A DNA stretch of 64,000 nt from Solimonas sp. (GCA_030149365.1 JASBRP010000011.1:124001-188000), one strand, 5' to 3'; shown: positions 17,637 through 27,083, counted from the first letter of the stretch. Program-made: numbers and translations. Notes: generated from the letters alone by a model not told the origin.

Positions 17637-20111
17637 GTGCCCGCCGCCATATCGAGAAGGGAATTCGTCGTGAAATCAACTGAATCAGGCCATGTCCGGG
17701 CCGCAGCGCTGCTGCTGGCCGCCACCCTCGTGCCGGTCGTCGCCACCCCTGCGGTGGCGCAGGAACTGGCGGCGGCGCCCGCCGAGCGCGAGTACGCGAT
17801 TCCGGCCGGGCCGCTGAGCACGGCGCTGAGCCGCTTTGCGGCCGAGGCCGGGGTGCTGCTGTCCGTGGACGCGGAACTCACCCGAGGCAAGTCCAGCCCG
17901 GGCCTGCAGGGGCGCCATTCCGTGGGCGAGGGTTTCCGTGAGCTGCTGAAGGGCACCGGGCTGGTGACGGTGCCCGATGCCAGCGGCAGCGGCTTCCGCC
18001 TGGAGCAGGCGCCGGAGCCTGTGGCGCAGTTGCCGGCGGTGCCGGTGATTTCCACGGTGAGCGTTCCGGGCCAGCCCCTGCCGGACTACAAGGGCGGGCA
18101 GGTGGGCAGCGGCGCCGGGCTCGGCGTGCTGGGCCAGCGCGGCTTCCTCGATACGCCGTTCAACGTGGTCTCCTACACCGCGACGCTGATGCAGGACCAG
18201 CAGGCACAGAGCGTGGCCGACGTGGTGGCCAACGACCCCTCGGTGCGCAGCGTGTTCCAGCGCGGCAGCTATATCGACCACTTCACGGTGCGCGGATTCC
18301 GCGTGGCCAACAACAACCTGGGTTTCGGCGGGCTGTACGGCATCCTGCCGAGCCAGGTGGCGCCGATCGAAGGCGTGGAGCGGGTGGAGGTGCTCAAGGG
18401 CGCCAACACCTTCATTGGCGGTGCCGCGCCTCAGGGCGAGGCGAACATCTCCGGCAACATCAACCTGGTGCCGAAGCGCGCGGGCAGCGAACCGCTGACG
18501 GAGCTGACGGCGAGCTATGAGTCCGACTCGCTGCTCGGCACTCACCTGGATGTTGGCCGCCGCTTCGGAGAGGACCAGCGCTACGGCCTGCGCGTCAATG
18601 CGGTGCTGCGCGATGGCAATACCGCCATCGATAACCACGAGCAGCGTCTGGGCCAGCTCACCGCGGCTTTCGATGCGCGATTCGATGGTTTGCGCCTATC
18701 GGCGGATCTGGGATACCTGAAGCTCAAGGGCGGCTCGCAGCCATACTCGGTTGACGTGGCTGCGGGCTTGCCGATTCCGCGCGCGCCCGATGCCAGCCGC
18801 AACTACAACCAGCCCTGGGAATACGTGGAGGTTGAAGGCACGGTCTACGGCATGACTCGCATCGAAGCGGACTTGCCGCTGGGGATGACGGCTTATGCGG
18901 CTGCAGGCGGCCGCGATGAGAGCATGGAATTCCTCTACACCAATCCCCAGGTCATTGATACGGTCGGGACGTTCGATGCGGCGCCCTACGCGCTGCCCTG
19001 GTACGAGAAAGCGCTGAGTGGCGAGGTGGGCCTTCGCGGCAATGTGTCGACTGGACCGGTGTCCCACCAGTGGAATGTCGGCGTCACGCGGCTGGACCTG
19101 CGACGTGGCCTGCGGTTCGCTGTTCCCGGCCCTGGGTTCCAATCCAATCTTTATGCACCGGTGGATCAGCCCAAGCCGAATCTCGCCGGAATCTATGCCG
19201 ATCCGCACAAGACTTTCGACGCAGTCCTGACCAGTTATGTGGTGAGCGACACGCTGCATGTGCTGGAGGATCGCTTACAGCTGACGCTGGGCGCGCGCAT
19301 TCAGAAGATCGACGTAGCCAATTTCAGCGCGCTTACAGGCGCCCAGGGCGCACGTTATACGGACGACAAGATTACGCCGGCGGCGGGAATTTTGTTCAAG
19401 CCTCGCGAGAATCTCTCGCTATACCTCAACTATGTGGAAGGCCTGTCGCAGGGGCCGGTCGCGCCAAACGATGCAACCAATGGCGGCGAAGTTTTCGAGC
19501 CCTATGTCGCCAAGCAATATGAGGCTGGCCTGAAGGTGGATTGGGGCGGCTGGGCGACCACAATCGGCGTCTTTGAGTTGCGACAGCCGCAGGAGCTCGA
19601 TGTGCCGGTGGTTCCGCCGCCGGCAGCGGGGCTACCCAACTACACGTTTACGGTGGATGGCGAGCAACGGGTCCGAGGCATCGAATTCCAGGTATTCGGC
19701 GAGCCGCGAAAGGGCCTGAGGACGATTGGCGGACTGACCTTGATGGACGGCGAGCAGGTAAAAACAGAGGGGGGGCTGTTGAACGGCAAGACGGCACCGG
19801 GTGTGCCGGACGTGCAGGCCAACCTGAACCTGGAGTGGGATGTCCCGGCGCTGGTGGGATTCACCATCTGGCAGCGCACCCTGTATACCGCGTCTCAATA
19901 TCTCGACAAGGAAAACACCCAGAAGCTTCCGGACTGGACGCGCCTCGACGCCGGTGTCCGCCATCGCTTCACCCGCAGCGAAGGGCGTGACCTGGTGTTG
20001 CGCGCCAGCGTGGAGAACCTGCTGGACAAGGACTACTGGGTCTCCTCGGCACGCAGCCTGACGCTGAGCTCGCCGCGGACGTTGCTGGTGTCGGCCACAT
20101 ACGACTTCTGA
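17637..20111 (+). CDS. TonB-dependent siderophore receptor with STN (signalling) domain
   Basis: YAIPAGPLSTALSRFAAEAGVLLSVDAELTRG (STN), plug VEVLKGANTFIGGAAP, C-terminal ATYDF. Confidence 0.92.
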   Translation: MPAAISRREFVVKSTESGHVRAAALLLAATLVPVVATPAVAQELAAAPAEREYAIPAGPLSTALSRFAAEAGVLLSVDAELTRGKSSPGLQGRHSVGEGFRELLKGTGLVTVPDASGSGFRLEQAPEPVAQLPAVPVISTVSVPGQPLPDYKGGQVGSGAGLGVLGQRGFLDTPFNVVSYTATLMQDQQAQSVADVVANDPSVRSVFQRGSYIDHFTVRGFRVANNNLGFGGLYGILPSQVAPIEGVERVEVLKGANTFIGGAAPQGEANISGNINLVPKRAGSEPLTELTASYESDSLLGTHLDVGRRFGEDQRYGLRVNAVLRDGNTAIDNHEQRLGQLTAAFDARFDGLRLSADLGYLKLKGGSQPYSVDVAAGLPIPRAPDASRNYNQPWEYVEVEGTVYGMTRIEADLPLGMTAYAAAGGRDESMEFLYTNPQVIDTVGTFDAAPYALPWYEKALSGEVGLRGNVSTGPVSHQWNVGVTRLDLRRGLRFAVPGPGFQSNLYAPVDQPKPNLAGIYADPHKTFDAVLTSYVVSDTLHVLEDRLQLTLGARIQKIDVANFSALTGAQGARYTDDKITPAAGILFKPRENLSLYLNYVEGLSQGPVAPNDATNGGEVFEPYVAKQYEAGLKVDWGGWATTIGVFELRQPQELDVPVVPPPAAGLPNYTFTVDGEQRVRGIEFQVFGEPRKGLRTIGGLTLMDGEQVKTEGGLLNGKTAPGVPDVQANLNLEWDVPALVGFTIWQRTLYTASQYLDKENTQKLPDWTRLDAGVRHRFTRSEGRDLVLRASVENLLDKDYWVSSARSLTLSSPRTLLVSATYDF

Positions 20112-20151
20112 TCGCTGCATTGCCTGCCAGGGACGGCGGGCGAGATCCGGA

Positions 20152-21345
20152 ATGCGCGCACGTCTGTTGATGCTGCACCGCTGGCTGGGGCTGGCGACGG
20201 CGGTGTTCCTCGTCGTTGCCGGGCTCACCGGCGCCCTGCTGGCATTCGAGGAGCCGCTGGATCGCTGGCTGGCCCCGCATCTGTATCGGCCGCTGACGCA
20301 GCAAGGCCCGCTGGCGGCGCCGCAGCAACTGCGCGAGATCGCGGAGGCCCAGTTGGCGCCGCGGGCGCAGATCGACACCCTGCCGTTGCGGATCGAGACA
20401 CGCCGCAACGTGCGTTTTCCCGTGAGCGCGAGGACCGATCCCCAGACCGGCCAGCCCTTCCGGCTGGACTACGACGAGATCCATGTAGACCCGCGCAGCG
20501 GCGAGATCGTTGGCCGCCGTGATCGCGAGGCCCTGGTGCTGCGTGCGGAGAACCTGATGCCGCTGATGTTCAAGCTGCATCACTCGTTGGCGCTACCCGG
20601 CGTCTTCGGCGCGCTACTGCTCGGTGTGGTCGCATTGGCCTGGACGCTCGACTGCTTCATCGGCGCCGCACTGACACCGCCGCGTGCGCCGCCCCGATGG
20701 CGGCGCTGGTCCGCTGCCTGGCGCGTCAAACTGACCGCGGGCGGGGCCCGGGCGACCTATGACCTGCACCGTGCCGGCGGCCTGTGGCTATGGCTGGCAC
20801 TGCTGTTGTTTGCCTGGTCCAGCGTGATGTTCAACCTGAACGCCCAGGTCTACCGGCCGCTGATGGCTTTGTTCTTCGAGTTCGACGATTCCTGGTCTGC
20901 CGTTCCCGTGCGTGGCGATCCCGCACAGCCGCCGGCGCTCGACTGGAGCGCGGCGCATGCCGCGGGACAGAAGGCCATGGCCGAGCTGGCGCGGCAGCAA
21001 GGCTTCGTCGTGGACTGGGAGGATTCGCTGCGCCTGAACCGGGTGAAGCGTACCTACGCCTACTTGGTCCACAGCAGTGCGGATCTGCGCAGCGATGCCG
21101 GCAACACGGCGGTGCTGATCGACGCTGACAGCGGCGTGTCGCTGGGTCATTGGCTGCCGACCGGTGGCAAGGCCGGCAATACGGTGAGCAACTGGCTGGG
21201 CGCGCTGCACATGGCGCAGGTCTTCGGCTGGCCGTGGCGGGTCTTCGTGTTCGCGCTGGGATTGGCGACGGCGCTGCTGGCCATCACGGGTGTGTCGATC
21301 TGGTGGCGTAAGCGCCGACGCGGCGTGCGCCGCCGCCGGAGCTGA
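20152..21345 (+). CDS. PepSY-associated TM helix domain protein
   Basis: LHRWLGLATAVFLVVAGLTGALLAF, DLHRAGGLWLWLALLLFAWSSVMFNL, WLGALHMAQVFGWPWRVFVFALGLATALLAITGVSIWWRKRR. Confidence 0.88.
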   Translation: MRARLLMLHRWLGLATAVFLVVAGLTGALLAFEEPLDRWLAPHLYRPLTQQGPLAAPQQLREIAEAQLAPRAQIDTLPLRIETRRNVRFPVSARTDPQTGQPFRLDYDEIHVDPRSGEIVGRRDREALVLRAENLMPLMFKLHHSLALPGVFGALLLGVVALAWTLDCFIGAALTPPRAPPRWRRWSAAWRVKLTAGGARATYDLHRAGGLWLWLALLLFAWSSVMFNLNAQVYRPLMALFFEFDDSWSAVPVRGDPAQPPALDWSAAHAAGQKAMAELARQQGFVVDWEDSLRLNRVKRTYAYLVHSSADLRSDAGNTAVLIDADSGVSLGHWLPTGGKAGNTVSNWLGALHMAQVFGWPWRVFVFALGLATALLAITGVSIWWRKRRRGVRRRRS

Positions 21346-21689
21346 GTGACCCTTTGGCCGTTTTGCGTGGCTGAAATCTATTGAATTCCCGCTCGGCCGT
21401 TCGGAATAAGGGAATTCCCATGGCTGGAATAAAGATATTTCTTCATGAATAGCGCCGGAATGCTGCATATAGGCGTCAAATTTCAGCGGTATGACGGCAT
21501 TCTTATCGCCTTTTAAACACTGCATATATTTTGTTCTCAATGGTGTTGTTGCCGTTTTTCCTCCTCTGCAGAATCGAAGCAGCAGGGTGAAGTGGATGGG
21601 CTTTTTCACGGAAAGAAGAGCATGGCCAGGAAGGCCGCATCCACCCGCCATTCATCAACTCTTCGTGAAAATCATTCCAGGTGCGGAAC

Positions 21690-23222
21690 ATGCAGAAGAA
21701 TTCAAGATTGCCCCGGTTCATCAAGCTCGCCGTGACCGGCGTGGCCCTGAGCTGGCTTGCCGGTTGCGGTGGTGGCGGTGGGGGAGGCGAGGGCGCGTCC
21801 CTGCCGGACGCGGTGTCCGCCAAGGCGCTGACCAATACCTCGGCCGACAACTATGACCACAACCGCTGGGGCCTGATCGAGGCCGCCACGTTGCAGAGCT
21901 ACGCGGATAACTGGAAGACGGCAGATACCGCGGCCGCCACGCTGCCCCCCAACGGCCGTCCCGCTCACCTGGCGAGCACGGCGCGCCTGGTGGTGCTGCA
22001 GTTCAACGGTGCCAACCGGGCGGCCGGCGAGAACTACATACCGGCGAAGCCGGCCGACAACGTCTACTCCTACCGCATCGACGATTTCCGCTTCAACGAA
22101 ACGCGCGACACCGGGCTGATCTCCGCCAGCGTGCGCTACCAGGCCAGCGGCCCCAAGGCCGACTCCTGGCTGGCGCAGTACGGCATCGACCTGAGCCGTG
22201 ACTTCGTGGTGCTGGCCCAGGGCGAGAACTCGGCGGTGAACGGGTCCTTCTTCCAGGAACTGACGCGCGCCACCTACTGGCTCAACTATTGGGGCGCCGA
22301 CCCGAAGCGCATCGCCGTGCTCAACGGCACGCTGAAGCAGAACTACACCGGAACCCTGGTCAACACCCTCACGGCGGATAGCTCGGTGTCCAACGGCGGC
22401 TTCTCGGTGAAGTCGCTGCGGGTGGACAACACGGGGCTGACCATCGCACTGGAGGATTTCCTCAAGGTGGTGGATGCCAACCGCGCTGCCACGGGCGTGA
22501 TCCCGGGGCTCAACCAGCAGTTGATCATCGACGCCCGCCCCACCGCGCAGTTCAACCGCAGCACCAGCACGGCCTCGTTCTTCGACACCCACCCTGGCCA
22601 GTTCATCACCACCGCCTGGAACTCGGCGGGCGCTCCCAGCAACGATGCCACCGGCAAGGCCAAGAACTACGTGCTCTATGAGGGCCACGTGAAGGGCGCG
22701 GTCAGCTTCCCCTGGGCCACCTTGCTGACGGACACCGGCGGCAACAACTGGAAGTACAAGAGCAAGGCAGACCTGGCCACCATCTTTACCACCGCTGGCT
22801 ATGCGCCCACCGACAAGGACAGCAAGGTGATCATCTCGCAGTGCCGCACCAACTTCGAGGTGCAGGTGAACGGCTTCGCCGCGCGCCTGATCCTGGGCTA
22901 CCCCACGGTGTACTTCGACGGCTCGCTGGTGGAGTACGCCTCGCTGGTGTCCGGCCACCCGAATGCCGCGCTGAACCTGCTGCCGGCCGACCCGGCCTAC
23001 AAGTTCCGCACCGACACCGCCGCCCGCAGCCAGCGCTACGTGGCCGGCGCCACCGAGGCCGACGTGGCGACCACCACCGAGAGCGACAGCGGCGTGACGC
23101 CGTACAACGTGGCCAACGGCGCCGGAGCTGCCGACCGCAAGACCGCGGTGCCGGTGATCAACCGCAATGCCACCACCACGCGCAAGGCGATCGAGGAGGA
23201 TCGGGAGTACAAGCGGATCTGA
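21690..23222 (+). CDS. Putative double rhodanese-domain lipoprotein
   Basis: Lipobox LAGCGGGGGGG; LIIDARPTAQFN...GHVKGAVSFPWATLL...VIISQCRTNFEVQVNGFAARLILGYPTVYFDGSLVEYASL matches rhodanese layout with Cys; upstream segment YGIDLSRDFVVLAQ...YWLNYWGADPKRIAVLNG resembles a second rhodanese fold. Confidence 0.65.
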   Translation: MQKNSRLPRFIKLAVTGVALSWLAGCGGGGGGGEGASLPDAVSAKALTNTSADNYDHNRWGLIEAATLQSYADNWKTADTAAATLPPNGRPAHLASTARLVVLQFNGANRAAGENYIPAKPADNVYSYRIDDFRFNETRDTGLISASVRYQASGPKADSWLAQYGIDLSRDFVVLAQGENSAVNGSFFQELTRATYWLNYWGADPKRIAVLNGTLKQNYTGTLVNTLTADSSVSNGGFSVKSLRVDNTGLTIALEDFLKVVDANRAATGVIPGLNQQLIIDARPTAQFNRSTSTASFFDTHPGQFITTAWNSAGAPSNDATGKAKNYVLYEGHVKGAVSFPWATLLTDTGGNNWKYKSKADLATIFTTAGYAPTDKDSKVIISQCRTNFEVQVNGFAARLILGYPTVYFDGSLVEYASLVSGHPNAALNLLPADPAYKFRTDTAARSQRYVAGATEADVATTTESDSGVTPYNVANGAGAADRKTAVPVINRNATTTRKAIEEDREYKRI

Positions 23223-23238
23223 GCGGTTGATTGAAAAG

Positions 23239-23274
23239 AGGCGCGCCTGGGTGACCGGGCGCGCCTTTGCTTTT
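23239..23274 (+). terminator. Rho-independent terminator
   Basis: AGGCGCGCC-loop-GGCGCGCCT followed by TTGCTTTT, just after the rhodanese-like gene. Confidence 0.75.
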
Positions 23275-23284
23275 GAGTCGGCTG

Positions 23285-23533
23285 TCAGGCCCGCGTCGAA
23301 GAAGTTACTGGCGGCGCGGGTTTCTTGCCGTAGAAGCGTTCGGCAATCCTGAAAGCGAAGACTCCGAACACGATATGGAAGAGATTCTCCGGCAGGCCGA
23401 ATCCGGTGAGCCGGCGCAGAAGAAAGTGAGCGAGCAGCAGCCCCAGGAAGAGCGCCATGATGGCCACTCCCATCAGGATCATCTTGCCCACCTGCATGAC
23501 GGCGTGGTTGATCTGATCGTCGGTGCTTTTCAT
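23285..23533 (-). CDS. Small membrane protein of unknown function
   Basis: MKSTDDQINHAVMQVGKMILMGVAIMALFLGLLLAHFLLRRLTG; one or two TM segments. Confidence 0.55.
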   Translation of the reverse strand: MKSTDDQINHAVMQVGKMILMGVAIMALFLGLLLAHFLLRRLTGFGLPENLFHIVFGVFAFRIAERFYGKKPAPPVTSSTRA

Positions 23534-23563
23534 GCCGGGTTCATCGCGTGCGCCGGGCTGCAT

Positions 23564-24280
23564 TCAGTGTGAGCGCCTGCCGCGCAACACCAGCCGCTGC
23601 AGCGCTGCGATCTCCGTCGAAAGCATCGCGTCCTGTGCGGGCGTCAGGTCCACCAGGCGCAGGCCCAGGCGCAGCTGGCCGTTGCGTTCGTGGCGGCTGC
23701 GGACTTCGGCGCGGGTCTGCAGGCTGGTGCCGGGCAGGCGCAGGACGCACTGCAGTTCTTCGCCCGGTGCGCCGCGTCCGCCGGTGACGACGGTGGCGGC
23801 GCCGCCGCGGGAGAGGTCGGCCAGCATGCCGCGGAAGACCATGCCGTCATGCGTGAATTGCGAGGCGGGCAGGGCGACGTTGGCGGGCAGGGCGATGCGG
23901 AAGGCGCCGCGGCGTTCGCGGTATTGCAGGCGCTCGGGGAAGCGCAGCTGCAGCAGGTCGCCGCTGCTGGCGAGCGTCGGGACTTCCACGCTGGTGCGGA
24001 AGACGAAGCGGCCGCCGTCGAGCTGGCCACTGATCAGCAGCGCGGTGCCGGGCGACAGCGGGATGTCGGGGAACGGGGCATCAATCAGCAGGCAGCCGCG
24101 CAGGGGCGAGACTTCCAGCAGCAGGCTGCTGCACTGCTCGCCTTCGCCGAGGCTCAGCGACAGCAGGCTGCGGGCATGCAGCACGCGGCCGAGCAGGGCG
24201 GCGATCTGGCGGCGGTCCTCGATGACGGCGGTGCGGTCGCGCTCCGCCGGGGGCTGTACGTGACTGGCGAGGGCGCTCAT
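23564..24280 (-). CDS. ycgR: Flagellar brake protein YcgR-like, PilZ domain
   Basis: N-terminal YcgR-like domain; YRERRGAFRIAL (RxxxR) and ADLSRGGAATV (DxSxxG) c-di-GMP motifs; overlaps start region with flgN end. Confidence 0.82.
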   Translation of the reverse strand: MSALASHVQPPAERDRTAVIEDRRQIAALLGRVLHARSLLSLSLGEGEQCSSLLLEVSPLRGCLLIDAPFPDIPLSPGTALLISGQLDGGRFVFRTSVEVPTLASSGDLLQLRFPERLQYRERRGAFRIALPANVALPASQFTHDGMVFRGMLADLSRGGAATVVTGGRGAPGEELQCVLRLPGTSLQTRAEVRSRHERNGQLRLGLRLVDLTPAQDAMLSTEIAALQRLVLRGRRSH

Positions 24281-24296
24281 CGGTGTGCGGACTCCG

Positions 24297-24767
24297 TCAG
24301 GCGCTGCCGAGGCGTTGGCCGCCGAGCGCGACGGCGCCGTAGCCGCTGCGGCCGTAGGTCTGCTGGGGCACGTCGCCACGCAGGTTGGCCAGGGTCTGGC
24401 GTACCTGGCGGTGGCGCACTTCGAGCACCATGGCGTTTTCCTGGTTGGCGCGCTGGCAGCGCTGGGCCAGCGTCTGCAGCTCTTCCCAGTCGGCGAGCAG
24501 GCGTGCGGCTTCGGGCAGGCGGGCGAAGTAGTCCTTGAGCGGACCCTCGGTGGCGCGCAGGCGCAGCATGGGTTCGCCGAGGCGGCGCAGGATTTCGGCG
24601 CTGCCGGCCTTGGCGGCGGTGACGCGTTCGAGCACGTCGGCGTCGTCGGCCAGCAGGGCCTGCTTTTCCGAATCCAGCGTCTGCAGCAGCTGTCGCGTGT
24701 GCTCGAGCTGCTGGCGCAGGTTCTCCGTCATCGGGAGGGGCTGCGGGGCCCAGGGGTTGTGGCTCAT
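24297..24767 (-). CDS. flgN: Flagellar export chaperone FlgN
   Basis: Small helical protein with LRQQLEHTRQLLQTLDSEKQALLADDADVLERVTAAK; follows flgM. Confidence 0.85.
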   Translation of the reverse strand: MSHNPWAPQPLPMTENLRQQLEHTRQLLQTLDSEKQALLADDADVLERVTAAKAGSAEILRRLGEPMLRLRATEGPLKDYFARLPEAARLLADWEELQTLAQRCQRANQENAMVLEVRHRQVRQTLANLRGDVPQQTYGRSGYGAVALGGQRLGSA

Positions 24768-25081
24768 CGGGTGGCGAGCTCCCATTCAAACCGCGTGAGT
24801 TTCGAGGCGATGCGTTCCGCATTCACCTGGTAGCTGCCGTCGCGAACCTTGTCGCGCAGCTCGCTGACTTTCTTGAGATCCACGTCCGGCGCCTGCGAGG
24901 CGGCCTTGCCGGCCTGCGCCAGCATCTGGGCCTCGCCGGTGAGCTTCACCGACTCGGTCGGCAGCACGGCCGCGGCCGGCTTGCCGGTGGAGGCATTGGG
25001 CTGGGCGGCCTGCGCCTGGCGGGCACGGGCGGCGGCGGCGGGTCCCTGGGGACCGTAGGTGTTGTCGATCTTCGAGCTCAT
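24764..25081 (-). CDS. flgM: Negative regulator of flagellin synthesis FlgM
   Basis: MSSKIDNTYGPQGP... ESVKLTGEAQMLAQA...PDVDLKKVSELRDKVRDGSYQVNAERIASKL. Confidence 0.93.
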   Translation of the reverse strand: MSSKIDNTYGPQGPAAAARARQAQAAQPNASTGKPAAAVLPTESVKLTGEAQMLAQAGKAASQAPDVDLKKVSELRDKVRDGSYQVNAERIASKLTRFEWELATR

Positions 25082-25114
25082 GGCGGACCGCCTGGGGCAA
25101 GGGTACTGACCCTG

Positions 25115-25141
25115 TTAACGGCGCCTGCCGGGAAAACTTGA
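25115..25141 (-). promoter_or_regulatory. Sigma28 (FliA) promoter of flgM-flgN-ycgR
   Basis: TCAAGTTT-N11-GCCGTTAA on minus strand, exact -35/-10 spacing of consensus TAAAGTTT-N11-GCCGATAA. Confidence 0.82.
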
Positions 25142-25234
25142 GGACTTCTGCAAAGCGGCCGACGGAAAGCCGTCGGCGGGCCGCGGGTGACTGATTCACA
25201 TGGCTTTTCCGGGCGGTAAGCATGGCGCGCGCCG

Positions 25235-25912
25235 TTACAGGCGGACCTCGACCACACCGCCGCTGGTCACCTGTCCTTCCACCACCCGTCGAGAGCTGCT
25301 GTTCTCCACCGGGATGCGGTCGCCCTCGGCGCCGTCGCGCAGGGCCTTGCCCTGGCTGCGCACTTCCATGGCGCCGGCACGGCCGACGACGGTGACCAGG
25401 TCGCCGCGGCGCACGAGCTTCTGACCCTCCACCATGTCGGGAGTCAGGACGCTGCCGGCGGTGGCGGGGCGCCGCAGCTGGCGGCCGGCCAACTGCGCCG
25501 GGTCGCTGAAGTAACCATAAGGAAGGCTGGCGATGTCGCGCTCCTGCGCCACCAGCAGGCCGGTGCCGATGGCCTCGCCGCGCTGCGCGCCGCGGGCCAG
25601 GGTGAGTACGGGGCGGATGTCGGTGAGACGCACGCCGACGTAGACGGTCCAGGCGGCGGGTGCGCCGCAGCTGACGGCCACGCGCACCTGGCCGCCGCGG
25701 ATCGGCTCAGGCGCGCTGCGCAGGGCCTCGGCGCAGGCGGGCAGGCGCAGGCGGTCATCCAGCGCCAGGGCCTCGGCGCGGGCGCTGGGGGCGGCCTGGG
25801 CGAGCACGGTGGCGACGGCGGTGTCGCGCAGGGCGGCCAGCGGCTGCACGGCGTCGGCGGCCTGGGCCGGCAGGCTGGCGAGCAGGAGGATCAGGACGCT
25901 GGGGAGTTTCAT
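25235..25912 (-). CDS. flgA: Flagellar basal body P-ring formation protein FlgA
   Basis: Signal peptide MKLPSVLILLLASLPAQA; LVRRGDLVTVVGRAGAMEVRSQGKALRDGAEGDRIPVENSSSRRVVEGQV. Confidence 0.93.
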   Translation of the reverse strand: MKLPSVLILLLASLPAQAADAVQPLAALRDTAVATVLAQAAPSARAEALALDDRLRLPACAEALRSAPEPIRGGQVRVAVSCGAPAAWTVYVGVRLTDIRPVLTLARGAQRGEAIGTGLLVAQERDIASLPYGYFSDPAQLAGRQLRRPATAGSVLTPDMVEGQKLVRRGDLVTVVGRAGAMEVRSQGKALRDGAEGDRIPVENSSSRRVVEGQVTSGGVVEVRL

Positions 25913-25940
25913 GCGGGCTCCGGGGCTTGGTGGGGTAGAG

Positions 25941-25955
25941 GCAAGGCCTGTTCCA
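25941..25955 (-). promoter_or_regulatory. Candidate sigma54 promoter of flgA
   Basis: TGGAACAGGCCTTGC on minus strand; GG/GC spacing of -24/-12 consensus TGGCACGRNNNTTGC. Confidence 0.6.
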
Positions 25956-25975
25956 GCCGCGGGCTCGCAAAGCGC

Positions 25976-26002
25976 TAAAGAAATGCCGGCACCCGCCGAT
26001 AC
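25976..26002 (+). promoter_or_regulatory. Sigma28 promoter of cheV
   Basis: TAAAGAAA-N11-GCCGATAC, 22 bp upstream of cheV ATG. Confidence 0.8.
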
Positions 26003-26023
26003 AGGCCGCATACGGAGACGCAC

Positions 26024-26956
26024 ATGGCGACCGGCCTACTCGAAAGCATCGACCGCAGTACCCAGCTGGCCGGGCACAACCGCCTGGCGCTGCTGCTGTT
26101 CCGTCTCGGGCCGCGGCAGGTCTTCGGGATCAACGTCTTCAAGGTGCAGGAGGTCATCCGGCGGCCACGGCTGTCGTCGATGCCGTCCTCGCATCCGCTG
26201 GTGGCAGGCGTGGCGGACATCCGCGGGCGCGTGGTGCCGGTGATCGACCTGCACCGGGCCATCGGCGGGCCGGCGGTGACGGAGGCTTCGGCGGCGCACG
26301 TGATCGTGGCGGAGTACAGCCGCTCGGTACAGGGCTTCCTGGTGCAGGCGGTGGACCGCATCATCCACGTGGACGTGGCCACGGTGCAGCCGCCGCCGGA
26401 AACCGGCACGGAGAGCTTCCTGACCGCCATCACCCGCTACGGCGAGGAACTGGTGGAGATCATCGACGTGGAGAAGGTGCTGGCCGCCGTGACCGGCGAC
26501 CGCCCCGGCATGTCGGACGCCATGCAGGCCCAGGCGATGGAGCTGGATGCCCGCGGGCGCCGGGTGCTGGTGGTGGACGACTCCAAGGTGGCGCGCACGC
26601 AGATCGAGAAGGTGCTGGCGCAGCTCGGTATCGAGTGCGTGACGGCCACCGACGGCAAGGACGCCCTGCGCCAGCTCCAGGGCCTGGCGGACCGGGGTCC
26701 GCTGGACGAGCAGCTGCTGATGGTGATCTCCGACGTCGAAATGCCGGCGATGGATGGCTACCGGCTGACGACGGAAATCCGTCGCGACCCGCGCATGAAG
26801 GGTTTGTACGTGCTGATGCACAGCTCGCTGTCGGGCATCTTCAACCACGCCATGGTGGAGCGCGTGGGGGCCGACCGCTTCCTGCCCAAGTTCAGTTCCG
26901 ACGAGCTGGCAGAGGCCGTGGTCGAGCGGCTGAAAGCCATACAGATCAGGCACTAA
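26024..26956 (+). CDS. cheV: Chemotaxis protein CheV (CheW domain + receiver)
   Basis: RQVFGINVFKVQEVIRRP; VLVVDDSKVARTQIEKVL...MVISDVEMPAMDGYRLTTEIR. Confidence 0.93.
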   Translation: MATGLLESIDRSTQLAGHNRLALLLFRLGPRQVFGINVFKVQEVIRRPRLSSMPSSHPLVAGVADIRGRVVPVIDLHRAIGGPAVTEASAAHVIVAEYSRSVQGFLVQAVDRIIHVDVATVQPPPETGTESFLTAITRYGEELVEIIDVEKVLAAVTGDRPGMSDAMQAQAMELDARGRRVLVVDDSKVARTQIEKVLAQLGIECVTATDGKDALRQLQGLADRGPLDEQLLMVISDVEMPAMDGYRLTTEIRRDPRMKGLYVLMHSSLSGIFNHAMVERVGADRFLPKFSSDELAEAVVERLKAIQIRH

Positions 26957-26995
26957 GCCGATTTTGGGAAACACCTGCGGCTTGGGGTCATCCAG

Positions 26996-27028
26996 CCGTT
27001 CACCCTTCGACAGGCTCAGGGCGAACGG
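26996..27028. repeat. REP-like palindrome (family A)
   Basis: CCGTTCACCCTTCGACAGGCTCAGGGCGAACGG; related copies at 32325, 46809, 53964. Confidence 0.85.
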
Positions 27029-27066
27029 CCCTCCACCTTAAGGCTTTCTGACAGCCGGCCCCTCGT

Positions 27067-27083
27067 CTGGTACGGCAGTTGCC
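27067..27083 (+). promoter_or_regulatory. Sigma54 promoter of flgB operon
   Basis: CTGGTACGGCAGTTGCC, consensus spacing, about 40 bp upstream of flgB. Confidence 0.8.
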
